Shown here one piece after another: positions 1-12,300 of a DNA stretch of 64,000 bases; the stretch's first letter is position 1, and each line of letters begins with the position of its first letter. The translations under genes and the position numbers were made by a program. Origin of the DNA: Sipunculus nudus (taxonomy: Eukaryota > Annelida > Sipuncula > Golfingiida > Sipunculidae); contig CM049308.1 in NCBI GenBank assembly GCA_026874595.1, positions 22,171,867 through 22,235,866 of the forward strand, given 5' to 3'. The notes beneath the pieces are model-generated. The model was not told where the DNA came from and searched no databases. It saw only the letters and a list, made by a program, of their open reading frames with translations.

Positions 1-246
1 GACTCAAATGGTTCGCAGGGACACCAGGTGGCGCTGCGACGAATGTAAACAGATAGCCTACTACACATAGGCCTATATATATATGTGAATATATATATAT
101 ATTTTAAAGACTGACATACCACATTTCTTACGTTACTTCTTGCACAAAATTAAAATAATTAATTAATCAAAAATGGTTAAAAAATAATAGATCAGTATAG
201 TTCTAAAAAAAATCTTGTCAAGCAGTAAAAATGAAAATAATACGAG

Positions 247-248
<2 letters not shown>

Positions 249-286
<38 letters not shown>

Positions 287-303
287 AATATATATATATA
301 TAT
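249..303. repeat. (AT)n microsatellite, interrupted
   Basis: Nearly uninterrupted AT dinucleotides with a short AATAAA interruption near 284-288. Simple-sequence DNA. Confidence 0.95.
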
Positions 304-336
304 TTATAAACGGCTTCGTAAACCTTTCCACAGACA

Positions 337-350
337 CACGTGTATAAAAA
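337..350 (+). promoter_or_regulatory. E-box (CACGTG) abutting a TATA-like TATAAAAA
   Basis: CACGTG at 337-342 is immediately followed by TATAAAAA at 343-350 and then GGCCGCC. The arrangement resembles a core promoter, but it sits in AT-repeat-rich DNA where TATA-like strings are common, and no gene clearly starts downstream. Confidence 0.15.
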
Positions 351-471
351 GGCCGCCTGTTTAATTTACTAAGACTCCCTTGAGTGATTGGTTAACTTAC
401 CACCTGTGAATTAAGACCACTTTGGCCAGTCCCACAGGTTTTTTTTTACACAGGTTTGACTTATATAACTA

Positions 472-472
<1 letters not shown>

Positions 473-532
<60 letters not shown>
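473..532. repeat. (TA)30 microsatellite
   Basis: Sixty bases of pure TA dinucleotide. On the complementary strand it produces an Ile-Tyr artefact reading frame, which is not a gene. Confidence 0.98.
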
Positions 533-533
<1 letters not shown>

Positions 534-695
534 CCCTGCGAGTGTTGGTAAAGTAGGCCTAAATGTTATTATGAGATCATATTTCATTAGCAATCGACAT
601 GAAATAATTGTGTATATCATTTAAATTGTGTATGTGGAGGTCGACCATCATGTCTGTCTGCATTGCTGTCTTCACTAATAGGCCTGTACTGATTT

Positions 696-907
696 CAGGG
701 GGCGGATGCAACCTACGGGGGGGGGGGGGTCAAGAATCCATGACAGGTAAAAAAGTTTACCGGGGAATAGCTAGAAGATTTTTTTTTATGATCTTGCATG
801 CAGAAACGAATAGAAGAAATCTGTACAAGACTCTATATCTCACAAATTTCTAATTAGGCCTAGGTCTAAATTTAAAAAGGGACGCGCCCCCTCTGAATCT
901 GCCCCTG
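696..907. mobile_element. Short TIR element, CAGGGGCGGAT-type (copy 1), with internal G-run
   Basis: The left end CAGGGGGCGGAT (696-707) is approximately the reverse complement of the right end ATCTGCCCCTG (897-907). A 13-G run (717-729) lies just inside the left end. A second member of the family is at 56293-56465. The two share terminal sequence and a subterminal G or C run. It is non-coding and probably a non-autonomous DNA transposon. No convincing target duplication is visible. Confidence 0.6.
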
Positions 908-2700
908 GGTTTGCAGGCTTGAAAATGTTACTTCTCACTTAATTCAAAGTTTATTCTATAAATAACTCATAATAACTGATGTTTCAGGAACTCGTGATCG
1001 CTTATTTAAATACGCCTACTGTAACAGTCTGTCATGAAATGAAATGCCTGTTAATAGGCTTCTATACATAGCACTATATGAAGACAAGCGAGGTATTTAT
1101 TAAAAAAAGGCCGTGAGACGAGTCACTGGGTGCTAAACTACGAAGAAAATAACCTGTTGGGTTCCCTTGTTTATAATTTGATATGTTGGTTTTGCGAGAG
1201 TATAATTTGAAAAGCGGATATCACAGTCGGATGGCGACATCACGAACTGTGGTCACGAAATCACGTCGCCACAAGGTCTTTGTCTGCGTTTGGATTTGCC
1301 CGCCCTTTCGTGACGTCATCGATATTTGCATAGCCATACATGTGCACGCACAATAACATGGACGGGTGAAGTGCAAAGGTATGTTGTTATTTTGGTCCCG
1401 TTTGGAGGATTTTTCGAAGGTTTCCCTTAACAAGTAAGTCTGTGGGATGTTATAGGAGAAATGAATACACAGACTTAATTCTAAGAAGCTAGGATGTCTT
1501 TAAACGCCAGGTATTTGCCACCATTTGGTCAGTGATGTGAAGATCCTATCGCGCCCTCTTTCCTTCTTTAGACTTTAGTGCGGTGGTTCATATGTGCAAA
1601 AGGATCTGGGGTGTTGATAAATACAGCGCTTGCCTTGAGGATTTTATGCATTCGAGCACGTGTATACCAGCTAATTTGTAGATCCAGAAATCTATTATCT
1701 GAAGGATACATGGAATTAAAAATATTGGAGCTAATGCACTGACTGGACGGACTTCAACTTGGCGAGGCTTTCCCAGGCACTGGCCGTGCAGCCGTAACTC
1801 CACAGCAAGGTCTGGCGTGTATGTTGATCAGTTTTTGGTGTGTTTAATCTTACAATTATCACTATTTTGCAAGAAAAATCTCTCCCTTTGAGTAATATTT
1901 GTTTTTCAGTGAATTGCAAGGGATGAAAGTGAGAGTGAGTGTGGGTGGAGCTGCACCCACACACCAGTTTCCCATGATTCCGACCTGATCTGAGCAGTCC
2001 TACTATTTAACTTGCCATTGGCTTGGAATGTAGGCGGGTTATTCCCACGATATGTGGTCTGTTATTTTGATAGGGTGTCTAAATCATCATCAAACATCAC
2101 AATTATAGGATTACCGTGATGTAGGGATGTGTGTATCATGTGTTTTTACAAGAAACTGAAGCTAGTCTTGGTTTAACAGCTATGGTTGTTTACATATTTG
2201 GGCCGTGTGTATTGGACTGTGCAGCTGGAGTCGCTGTGATAATAACTTAAAAGTTATTTGTAGTTGTACAGATGTGTTACTGATTCACTCATCTAGTTAT
2301 TGGTATTACTCACATTATTCTGAAAAGGTAAGATGGGTTAGGGATTTTTTCCCATGACTTAATAAGACACAAAGAATGTATTTTCCAGATTATTTTGTCA
2401 GAATATTTAAGATAATGTGTCAATCCAAGTGATGTTATACCGGTAAAGAGACTCATTAGTCATTCGAACAATTTGGTGTTGAATCTACATACAAGACACA
2501 GGAATTAAACACACCACAAAGCATGTTAACACTTTCCTGAGGTCACTACTGACACCTGTTTGCATTCCTTGTCCAAAATTTGTAGTTCATCTAATGTCAG
2601 TGTATCCATTTAAATTACCAATAAACATTAAATGTAAATGTCACATAGGACCCATTTATGATCACTAGTATTCTGATGATGAAGGCTTTGTGAATAACTA
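908..2700. other. Upstream non-coding region
   Basis: Apart from the CpG-dense patch described separately, I see no gene or strong repeat. Short frames on the minus strand (about 1221-1433 and 1588-1964) show no recognisable protein features. Confidence 0.5.
1085..1440 (+). promoter_or_regulatory. CpG-dense candidate promoter / non-coding first exon
   Basis: This stretch is visibly richer in CpG than its surroundings. It contains a perfect palindromic CRE (TGACGTCA, 1311-1318) followed by an octamer-type ATTTGCAT at 1324-1331. Two plausible donors follow: AAAG|GTATGT at 1379 and ACAA|GTAAGT at 1434. A non-coding first exon ending here and joining the acceptor at 6025 would give Smaug a 5' UTR intron of about 4.6 kb. 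This is inferred from composition and motifs; the region could instead serve an opposite-strand gene outside the window. Confidence 0.35.
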
Positions 2701-3239
2701 TAGTCCGTTTCATCCCCTCATGTCCACCTGTTTTTTGCTATGAAAATTTTTATTAGGTACATTTCAAGGGAAACCGTTATAGTGTAGAGGAGAGGATTAC
2801 AGAACCTAATTTTCAACTAGTTAACTAAATTCCTACCTTATGCCATTTTTGAGTAACAGAATTTTCTGAAAATATGAGAAATCAGTCTACATTTTACAAC
2901 ATATCGGACCCACTTATGGCGGTCAAGGTCATTGGTCACATGCAAAAACAGCCTCAACTGACAGCAGCTGATTGGATGACCTCATGTAAACACTCTAAAA
3001 AATATAACTAGCTTAAACAAAGATGGCTACTTATGGAGGGATACACCATATCTGCCAGATCATGATAAAGAGACAAAAATGTTGTGAAACATAAACGGGG
3101 GATTTATTGTAATATTCTTAACTGCCATATTAGGTTGACACTTCCATATGTTTTTTTACTTGGAAAATATTGAAAAATATAAACTTTTAAGTAAATCATT
3201 TACAAAAAACAGGTGGACAGCAGGTGGTGAAATGGACTA
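2701..3239. mobile_element. Tc1/mariner-type MITE with 38-bp TIRs and TA target duplication
   Basis: The left terminus, starting TAGTCCGTTTCATC, and the right terminus, ending in GGTGAAATGGACTA, are imperfect inverted repeats of about 38 bp (32 of 38 matching by eye). The element is flanked by TA on both sides (2699-2700 and 3240-3241), the hallmark of Tc1/mariner insertion. The 539-bp interior has no long reading frame. The minus-strand frame 3200-3436 straddles the right end and is spurious. Confidence 0.8.
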
Positions 3240-3241
3240 TA

Positions 3242-6025
3242 ATGTTCATGAAGCTTGTGAGTTCCCTTCTGATTGTCAGTTATGACCATTTTATCACAGG
3301 TGTTGACAAAATGTAGTACTTTGAATACATGTAAACCATTACTGTCTATCAGTGGAAAGGCAAACTGGTATGTCTTATTTGGGACCAGTACTGAGTCAGT
3401 ACTACTGACAGGAAAAATATAGATATGAAACCCCAAGCCTCGATATAGTTTGCAAGGGAAGTATTATTGGCCAACAGCTTGGCTTTTATTCACCGCTAAC
3501 TTAAAGCATGTTAATGAGAAATTATTTACCAACTCTTGTCATGTGTAATTTGTGTTAAACTTTAAAGTCAGCTGTTTAGCTACCTTTTCTATTGAATTTA
3601 CGTAATTTTCTCTGATACTCATGTAATTCCTGTTAAGAAAAGATCTTATAATTCCACTGTTACAGATGTATAAACAAGCTGTTATTAAACACTTCAAAGG
3701 TGAAAAATGAAAAGTCATGTCACTAAAGGTAGTTGGTTGCATATATATGCAGAGTTGAACTTGATAGATCACTTCTTGCAAAACACTAGTTCCATTGACT
3801 TGCCACCCAAATGTCCCTGTTAAATTTGTTTTAGAATCTTTTGTAATCCCCCCCCCCCCCCTCCAACATGTTATAGATGCCAGTCAACAAAATGAACTGT
3901 CCTATTGTGATAGGATATAAAATGTTAAATTTCTAGCCTGTTTTTATAAAAAGGTTCAAGGGATAGCTTTGGTTACTATAGATGTCCGGTATCAGAATAG
4001 GGAAGTTGGATAATCTAAACAGTGACTGCTCCAGGATGGATGTTATCTGTATCCTTTTCCATCCTGGTTTTGGGAATCGCCGATTGTATCGGCTCAAGAG
4101 TCACTCGAGTCCAGACATGACATCTGTTTTGAAATTTCTTTTCACAGATTCATATTGTTGTCCATTGTGATGTAAGATGGCCTCTGATTGGAAATTTAAC
4201 ATGATCTTTCTGTTTGGTGATGTTATGAATCATTTGTAATTTCATGATGGATTATCAGTAAAAATCAGTTTACCTCTACTGACCGATAATAGAAATCATT
4301 CAGTTGTGTGGGAGTTTGGAATTTCTACTGTACACAGGTGTATACATCAACTCACCTGTTATATAATGTATAGGCATATATAATCCCTAATATATATTGA
4401 TAATTCCAAATCCTTTGTGTGTGTTGTAAGGATTCTTTAGTTATGAAATTATTAGTGAACATGAAGTTTTCTATCAGAGCATACATTTCTTCATCAAAAA
4501 GCATAGGTTATGTGTAAAATTTAGTAATCAATTATTGCACTGCATTCACTGCAAGATTGATTATCAATTCGGTTTGATCAACTGACCGATCATCGATTGA
4601 TTATAATGGATCATCAGCCCATCACTACTGTTTGGTGTTTTTGTATTTTTAGATGGGTATTTTCTCGTTACCTTGATCGATGTGTCTGTTTAAATATAGT
4701 ATATACTTTCGCTAAAGTAGTAAAGTGATACCAGCTTTTCAGACACTTGAGTATGGTTTATATGAGTGCTGGGTGGTAGGTCAAACACCTACGAACAAAG
4801 CTTCATGTATTTAGTCCTTATATGTCTTGTGCATGTGGTTTGGGTTTCGTCTCAAGGAGGTGGGCAGTTGTGTTGTGACCTGTTGGGAGGTCATTTTGAT
4901 GGTCATCAGTAGCACTTAAAGAATGAATGGCCTTCCTGAGTTAATGTGTGAAATAACATCAAAGAGTGACCATTCATTGTTTTCATTACTCTTACCTTCA
5001 CATTTACTAACAAGGATACTTTCACTTTTATCCAGATCCCAAAACTCCATTAAGTCAATTGTCACCTGAAAACCTTTGAGAACTGTATGTAATCAATCTT
5101 GTGAACCTACTTGGATGGTCCTCCATTTAGCACATTTATAGACAGGTGCCATGTATTAATACTGCTGTGTAGAGTGTAACCTAAGAATGTCTTATTGCAA
5201 AAGTTCTTTGAATTACATTAGTTTGGAAATAGCTTTGGTTACAGTATTTGTTTTTTGTGTGTATGACATTTAAGTCATTACAATATGAATAAGTTGAAAT
5301 ATAATCAAAAATATAATTAATAAAAATTGAATTTATTCCCAGTCAATTGGCCAGTCATATTTTGTCCTACTAGTTTTGACCTACGCCTTTCACTATATGA
5401 ACACTTGGTGAAAAAAAATATATATATCAAATGTCAGTCACAGTTTTCAATCAGGTTTTCCACAATCAGTCACAGCTGATGAAACCAAAATGGTATTTAA
5501 CTTTGAGTAAATTTGTATTGCGATGCATCCATACTGAAGCTCTGCTTAGTTCTACTTTTAGGAATTATTGAATATAATAAATAACTTGATTAGCTTCAAC
5601 TTTGGTAACTGACTGATTTGTATTAGGCTGTCACCCTTACATTTGATAACAGATGCACCATCTTACTGCTTGTAAATGGTATCACAGGTAAAAAATTCAG
5701 CTGTAGATAAAATTAGATTGCTGATATAGCACAATACTAAGGGATATACTTGTAATAGGTGTGAACACTTAAGCGTGCTGCAACAAGTGGAAATGCCTCT
5801 AGGGAATACTAAAAAGTAATCACAAGTGTTCTGATGTAGCAGCTGAATGTATACAATGTCAGGATTAAATGCTTGTGACCACCATGTGACCAGGTAAAGT
5901 GAAATCAGAAATGAATTTTTAACCAGGCTCTGTTTGATGTGCAGCTGTAGGCATAGGAAAGGGTGGATTTAATGCATCGTATCATGTTACTGCTCATCAT
6001 TAAGTGTGTGTTATTACCATTTTAG
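3242..6025. other. Non-coding region with decayed dispersed repeats
   Basis: Contains a C14 run (3848-3861) and AT-rich segments with ATCGATTGAT-type motifs near 4540-4630. The segment around 4250-4340 resembles one at 9830-9880 (shared GTAAAAAATC then TGACCTCTA-like wording), suggesting an old dispersed repeat. No supported gene. Confidence 0.4.
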
Positions 6026-6165
6026 ATCAAGATGATGCAAAGGAATAATACCAGGAACTCACCATTGGCTATCACTCGCATGTTAAGTTCAGTATTATGA
6101 CGAGGCCTAGTCCTGCTGTGTGTCAGTGTTGAGTACACGGAAGGTCGGAGAGGATCAGGAGCACC
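6026..6165 (+). other. SAMD4: Probable 5' UTR part of the first coding exon
   Basis: A plausible splice acceptor (pyrimidine-rich tract ending in TTTTAG at 6021-6025) precedes this stretch, which runs into the start codon at 6166. An in-frame TGA at 6130-6132 shows that the coding frame cannot extend upstream of it. The acceptor implies at least one upstream non-coding exon. The alternative is that transcription starts somewhere inside 5.9-6.16 kb. I cannot decide between these without transcripts. Confidence 0.5.
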
Positions 6166-6385
6166 ATGCCGTGTGCGGTGAAGGCGACCTGTATGTTTCA
6201 GGACCAGGTGAACATCATCTCAGGATGGTTCAAATCGTGGAACGGTTGTGAACAAACCGTGGCCCTATACTCACTCATACGCAAATTGTCACAAACACAA
6301 GCCAAATTCCTGCTACAAGTTTTAGAACAGAGTTTGAAAGATGCCACAGAGCTGCAAATCCTTGAAACCCAGGCCAACAATGCAG
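6166..6385 (+). CDS. SAMD4: Smaug coding exon 1: N-terminus and SSR1
   Basis: Encodes residues 1-73 plus the first base of codon 74. The core reads [20 protein letters not shown] and continues [20 protein letters not shown], closely matching the N-terminal Smaug similarity region of vertebrate SAMD4A. The start at 6166 is chosen because it is the first ATG after an in-frame TGA at 6130 and has A at -3. A second in-frame ATG at 6193 aligns with the vertebrate start but has a poor context (T at -3). It would remove only nine residues. The exon ends at GCAG|GTAAG (donor 6386) in phase 1. The open frame continuing to 6414 is intronic read-through. Confidence 0.95.
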
Positions 6386-9300
6386 GTAAGTGCCATCCCA
6401 AAGAAAAGAAATAAACATTTTAAATTTGTCATGAATTACAATGTTAATGGCTGTTGGGGTTTTACTGTATTGCTCTGGATTTGAAGAAGGTGATGGTCTT
6501 CTTGGAAGATGTAAAGGGGCATTGTCAGTCAAATTTCTTTTGGAAGAAGCAAATGATTTATACAGTTAGACCTGTAAGGGTTCACTTTAATATAGCATTG
6601 TCATATACTTACTATATTCATAATAATTCATCAGTTCTATTACTCTGTAAATACAATCTGAATGTAATCAAGTTAACAATAAGGATCATTTGTACAATAA
6701 GATGCCAGATTTCCGTCATATCAAACTCCCAGAACATCTTTTGGACTGTGTGTGGAAGGGGAGGTTTCTTTAGTTGTTGCATTGAATAAGTTATAATCAA
6801 AGGCATATTTTTAATTACCTGTACTATCTGTTACATGTAATGGTTTTAGTTAGGGCATTCTCCTCGCCTCAGACTTATGGGCGTGGCAGCAGGAGGGTCC
6901 GAGATCTGTCATGAACAAGCTGCAGCCCACAGCTCTGCTGTTTGTATGAATACAATATTTTGAATACTTTTAATCCTGGCATACATTGATCCCATATGGA
7001 CTAATTTGCCTCCCTCTCTGGCTTCGTCAAAACCTCCCTTAAGGTTGGTGTTGTGTTTCTCTGAAGATATTCTGGGTTTGATGTTGCCTTGACTCGGAAA
7101 GGGTGCAGGAGTAGTTGGCTACTTGGTAGTCCGCCGTATTCCATTAGATCATGCTAACTTGAGGTGTGTGATTAAGATGTCTTAACTCATGTCCCAATAT
7201 ATTTTGAGGATTTGGGTATGGTTTGTAAAAAAGTGTTATTCCATTATAAACTTTGCTAATTAATTAACAAATGTCCCCTAGCCACAAAACTCTGTCTACA
7301 GCTAGATCCTCATCTGGACGCTGTCCTTTGCATCCCTGTGCCCTATCGAGCCCTGACAAGTTCATTTCTCACAATTTCTGGAAACAGATCATGGGGGCTG
7401 CCGTTTTGCATGCACACTAGAACCTTGATGTCAGAGGCTGCATGTCAAAATTATAGGTATACTACTAGTGCCAAAAAAAAGGTTTTGGTCTCACGAGTTG
7501 GGAGGGTTGGGGAGGGCTTTGGCGTGGGGTCGGGGTTGCATTCTGGATCTTTTAAAAAACAACAGTCCAAAATGCATGTTATCTAATTCTTGAAGCCTCT
7601 TGTCTACATGTGGATATACAATTATATTTTGATGGTTCAAAATTAAAATTATAATTGCATAATGATAGGGCTTGCAGTCAGAAGCCCATTTCATATTGAT
7701 TTTCAGTACAGTTTGGTGATCATTTGTCAGTATTTATGTGACAAGACTATCGGTTAAATTTGAAATGGTTACATAGTGAGACTACATGTTTCATCATGGT
7801 TACTAATACGAAGGTAATTTTCTTTGATTAGGTTTATTTTGTTGGTAAAAAAAACCAGTTTTTTATATATACATTATTTAGATCATTTTGTCTAAAGGGA
7901 TAATGATCTGATATCATGAAACAGATATTGGAAATCCCTGTACCAGTGGGAAACACATGAGTCATCTAGGTTTGCTGATGTTAAAGCTATACAGACAAAA
8001 CAGGAAGAATTAAAGTGTTAATAATAAATATAAGCAAGTACATCAGCACCAGTGGAATATGAACAACTCATCCTCCTTCTTTGTATAATGGCCTAGAATA
8101 TAATAAGCTCTGGCTTTTGAGGTTGTCCTTGTTTAAATATACAGTGCTGTGGAACCTGCCTGCTAATCCTGAGCAGAGTTACAATTACAGTTTAACCTTG
8201 CCTAACAACCATCTCCGTTTAACAACCACCTCAAAACAGTGACCCCTTTTTATGGGTCCAGATTCTTTTTTTCCCACCTCTGCGGAACATAGGACATTGA
8301 TTTGGGTTTGTCTTTCCCTCTGGTTGTCCATCTATCAGGTCCATGCTATATCTTTCCTAAATATTATCCAATTTCATTCAAATTTGGCTCAGTGATTGCT
8401 CTTATGCATACTTTGGTTGGGATTGGTTTGTGCGTGTCTGTCTAAAAATTTTATTATCACCAGCTCCAAAACAAAACAAAAAACTCCCTTTTGTTCCCAC
8501 TTCACAACAAAAATTATGACATGTGGAGAGATCTTCAGGGGACAATGAAAACTGAAACACAGGCACTATGACATGTGAAGACATCTTCAGGGGAAAATAA
8601 AAACTAAAACATATATAGAAGGCAAGCATGAAGATCAAGAGGCTGAGGGGGAAATAAATACCACAAATATGCTTGTTACACTTTATATAAGACCTCACTT
8701 CAATTACCACCTCACAAAGACAAGCACTTTAGCAAGGTCCTGATATACATGTATACCGTAATATAAAAGTGTACAACTTTTAGTGATTCCCCCAACCGTG
8801 CAAGGTGAATTCAATATTTACAGCTGATCTGCTTTCTGTGTATTTGTTTCTGATCCTGTCTTTCTCCAAGTGCCAGAGAATGCATCAAGAATTTTAGAAT
8901 TAGACTATGTATTTGGATGAATACATTGGCAATATGTAAATATGAATTTAGTGCCAACAGTGTCTCTACAAGATATAGGATAGATTTATATGTGTAGTGT
9001 ATATACAGCTTATTTGTCTCTTTTGTTAAAGGTTCTTTACAATTTTTTGGTTCAGTTGTCAGAGTATGAATCATATAATTGGAAAGTAAAGGTATTTGGA
9101 AATGGTTTAGGGTAAAAGTCTGATATCACTACCAACAATGTCAGTCTCATCTGACTTTAAACACTTCCTGATATTCAGGTTCATTATTGTTGGAAGGAAT
9201 TTGTTGTTAAAGTTTAATGATTAAAAGATCAATATGACTGATGATCGATTATTAATCAATTGTTTCATGAGTCTTTTCTGTTACTGGTGAATCAAGTGAA

Positions 9301-12300
9301 TAGAATTGTGCCTAAATAATAATGAACAAAATGTTCTGTGTATGATCTTTGAAGTTGCTTTTAGTTCTGGTGATTTATTTTTTTGTTTACTTATCTGATT
9401 TACTACACTGAGTCACTGACCAGCCTGTTAAGTATACAAGTACATTATGATAAGATAAAAACTATAACAGGATAGTCCATCTTATGTGGTTTTATCTTAC
9501 AATTTACATGGCAGTGTGGGTTAAATTACTTTTATCTCCTAAAACAATACATGCAAATAACTCATTTGTAAAGTAAATGATTATCACAGATTCACAGTGG
9601 AATGTTAATATTTTTTTTAAACAAAAATTAAAATCACCTTTGCAGTATCTAGTCCAACCATTTCTGTCTTATGTGTATGTTTATTTGCTTGTTTATAAGA
9701 ATGAGATATCTAAAAAGTTACAGATAGGTTTCAATTAGTGTTTGGAGTCGCTTTCTCAATAACAATTTATGATCGATTATTACTCGTTTTGAGAAGTGGA
9801 GGGAATCAGTTGTAATATCATGATCAGTCATCAGTAAAAAATCGTTTGACCTCTAGGAGCATGAAATTTCTGAGCAAATATAGACCTGAAGATCCTCTCA
9901 ATTATTATATATGCCTAATATTAGCTAATATCTAATAACTGTATCTATAGCCTACCTATGTAATTAGTGAACGTCGGTGTGAATTTATTGTCCCTGTTTC
10001 TGGGGAACGGGAGACATTGATTTGGGTTTGTCTGTTCATCTGTCAGTCAGGTTTTCCGTTTCTTTGCTATAACTTTCCTTAATATTATCCAATATCATTC
10101 AAATTTGGTCAGTGATTGCTCTCATGCATACCTTTGTTAGGATGATTTTTTTAGTGGCTGTCAGAAAATTAGAATTTAATCAAAGGTTAAGAATCAATTA
10201 ATTGAATCAGTTTAAAGGACCATGACAATTTACTCATATTGGGTAAAATAAGCTTTGAAGGTCATCTGAGAAAAGTAAAAATCCCTGCTTCATTCAGGGT
10301 GTTTGTTCTTTTTGTGCTGTATTTGAGTCATGGCATAACTGTTGGAATTTTGATTCTGTGTCGGTCCCTGCTTGACAGTAACAGCACATGTTTACTGTCA
10401 CTGTGATGTGGGGTAGTCCTGTCTGCTGTGAATTTACATGACAGGTGGTGACAGTTGTGACAAACAGCCTGTTCCTGACATAGTGACCCACATACATCGG
10501 AGCTGTTAGTGAACACCCTGTTCAGTCCCTTATCAACATTTTCCTACAATACAGCCAGGATAGTGTATCAAATCTTATCACCTCCTGTTGTTATAAGCCT
10601 CAGATCTTTAAAAGGGCATTGTGGTGCAGGGTTTGACAGTAGTACTAGTAGCTATGATCTGCTTGCCCTGGGCAAGGAAGAAGACCAGAAAAAAGAAAGG
10701 TCACTTGCCACAGATTTCAAATACATGTGAACAGGAATTAAGTTTTTACTAAACACCTTGAGTGTGGGTGTAGTAGTTTTTTATAAAGGAAAAATGCCTA
10801 CATCTTGTGTGAAAACTAAGAACCATGGTTGGGGCCAGGTACATGTGACAGTACCTAGGTACAGGTACAGGTACTTAAAAAATGGCCAGGTACAGGTACA
10901 GGTACAACATTTTTGGAAAGTACCTAGGTACAGGTACAGGTACATTTAAAAGATATACGAACTAATGATAATTGCATTAAATTCATCTAGATATGCAATA
11001 ATAAGTTATAATATAATGGCAGAATATATAAAAGTATTAAATGATATCACTTCCTATGTCATCAGGAAAAATAAAGGCCTGGCAAATGTAAAGGATTGCC
11101 TTTAGTAAATGTGATAAATGAACGAAGCTGTTAAAGTTTACAAAGTTATTAATACAGAAAAATAAAACTTTCATAAAATGTCTATATTTCAAATCAAGTT
11201 TTGAGCTTCGGAGTAATGATTTAAAGTCAAAATTTCAGGGAGCACCACACTTAAGTAAAAAGGCTAAATAGCTTGACTGAAAGGGAAAATCTTACAATCA
11301 ATTTTATGGATTTACTTCATGGCAATAATACATACAAATTTACAAGTAAGAATACTTATGTTCATGGCAGAAAGGCACACTGAGGATGTTTGCAGCACCT
11401 GTATGTAATGCGTTAGCTGGGACTTTTTTCTGTTAAATGGGAAGTTCTGCTTTTGTTTGGCTTATGTTAAGAGTTCAGTGATGTAATATGTATTTTCTTT
11501 ACTTCTACATTTATCCTATACCAATGTTCTTTATACATACTAGACAACAGGTATCTGCATAGGGCATAAAAGCAACACTGTCCATATTCTTTGCTCTGTA
11601 CCCTTTATATCTGATAAAACCACAATTAACTTCCTGTGTAGAGGCTGGAGGTAGCTGGGCCAGCATGCTACTAGCCCAAGTCCACTCAAGTTCAAAGGCT
11701 GCAGGGTTGAAAGCTTAGTAATTACCCCTGCCTGGTTTAGGTAACAGCCATGACAGGGATGACATCTCAGTACCTTGACCAAACCAGATGTCCATATCCA
11801 GTATCATACCTGTAATTCATAGAACTATGAATTGTGTACCTAGATACAGATACATACATACTAGCCAACTTTAGACATGGGGCATGTAGGCATCCCCTTG
11901 TATCTATCCTTTGTTGGTTGCTGTATACTTGTGCTGATAATATTATGCTGCAATGAACTTCCTGTTTAGAGGCTGGAGGTTGACCAGCTTGCTAGCCAGG
12001 TAGCTAGCTACAAAGGCAGCAGGGATGAATGCTTTTACATCTGCCTAAGATAGGGAACTGCCCTGAAAGGGGTGAAAGCTTTGTACATGCAATTGATCCA
12101 ACCAGGTGTCCATTTCAAGTACCAGGGTCAAATTTGTACCTGCAGTACCTTATACCAGGTACAGGTACTTTAGTTCCAGCTACAGGTACAGGTACAAGGT
12201 ACTTCCTGCTCAAGACAGCCAGGTACAGGTACAGGTACTCTGAATTGTATACTGAGGTACAGGTACAGGTACAAGTACCTGGCCCCAACCCTGCTAATAA

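Noticed and set aside
411..620. Minus-strand frame with an Ile-Tyr repeat
   Set aside because: It is the translation of the (TA)30 tract.
10758..10949. Frames rich in Arg-Tyr or Val-Gln (also at 12029-12390)
   Set aside because: They translate the AGGTAC arrays of the TIR element; the two strands give equally repetitive products.
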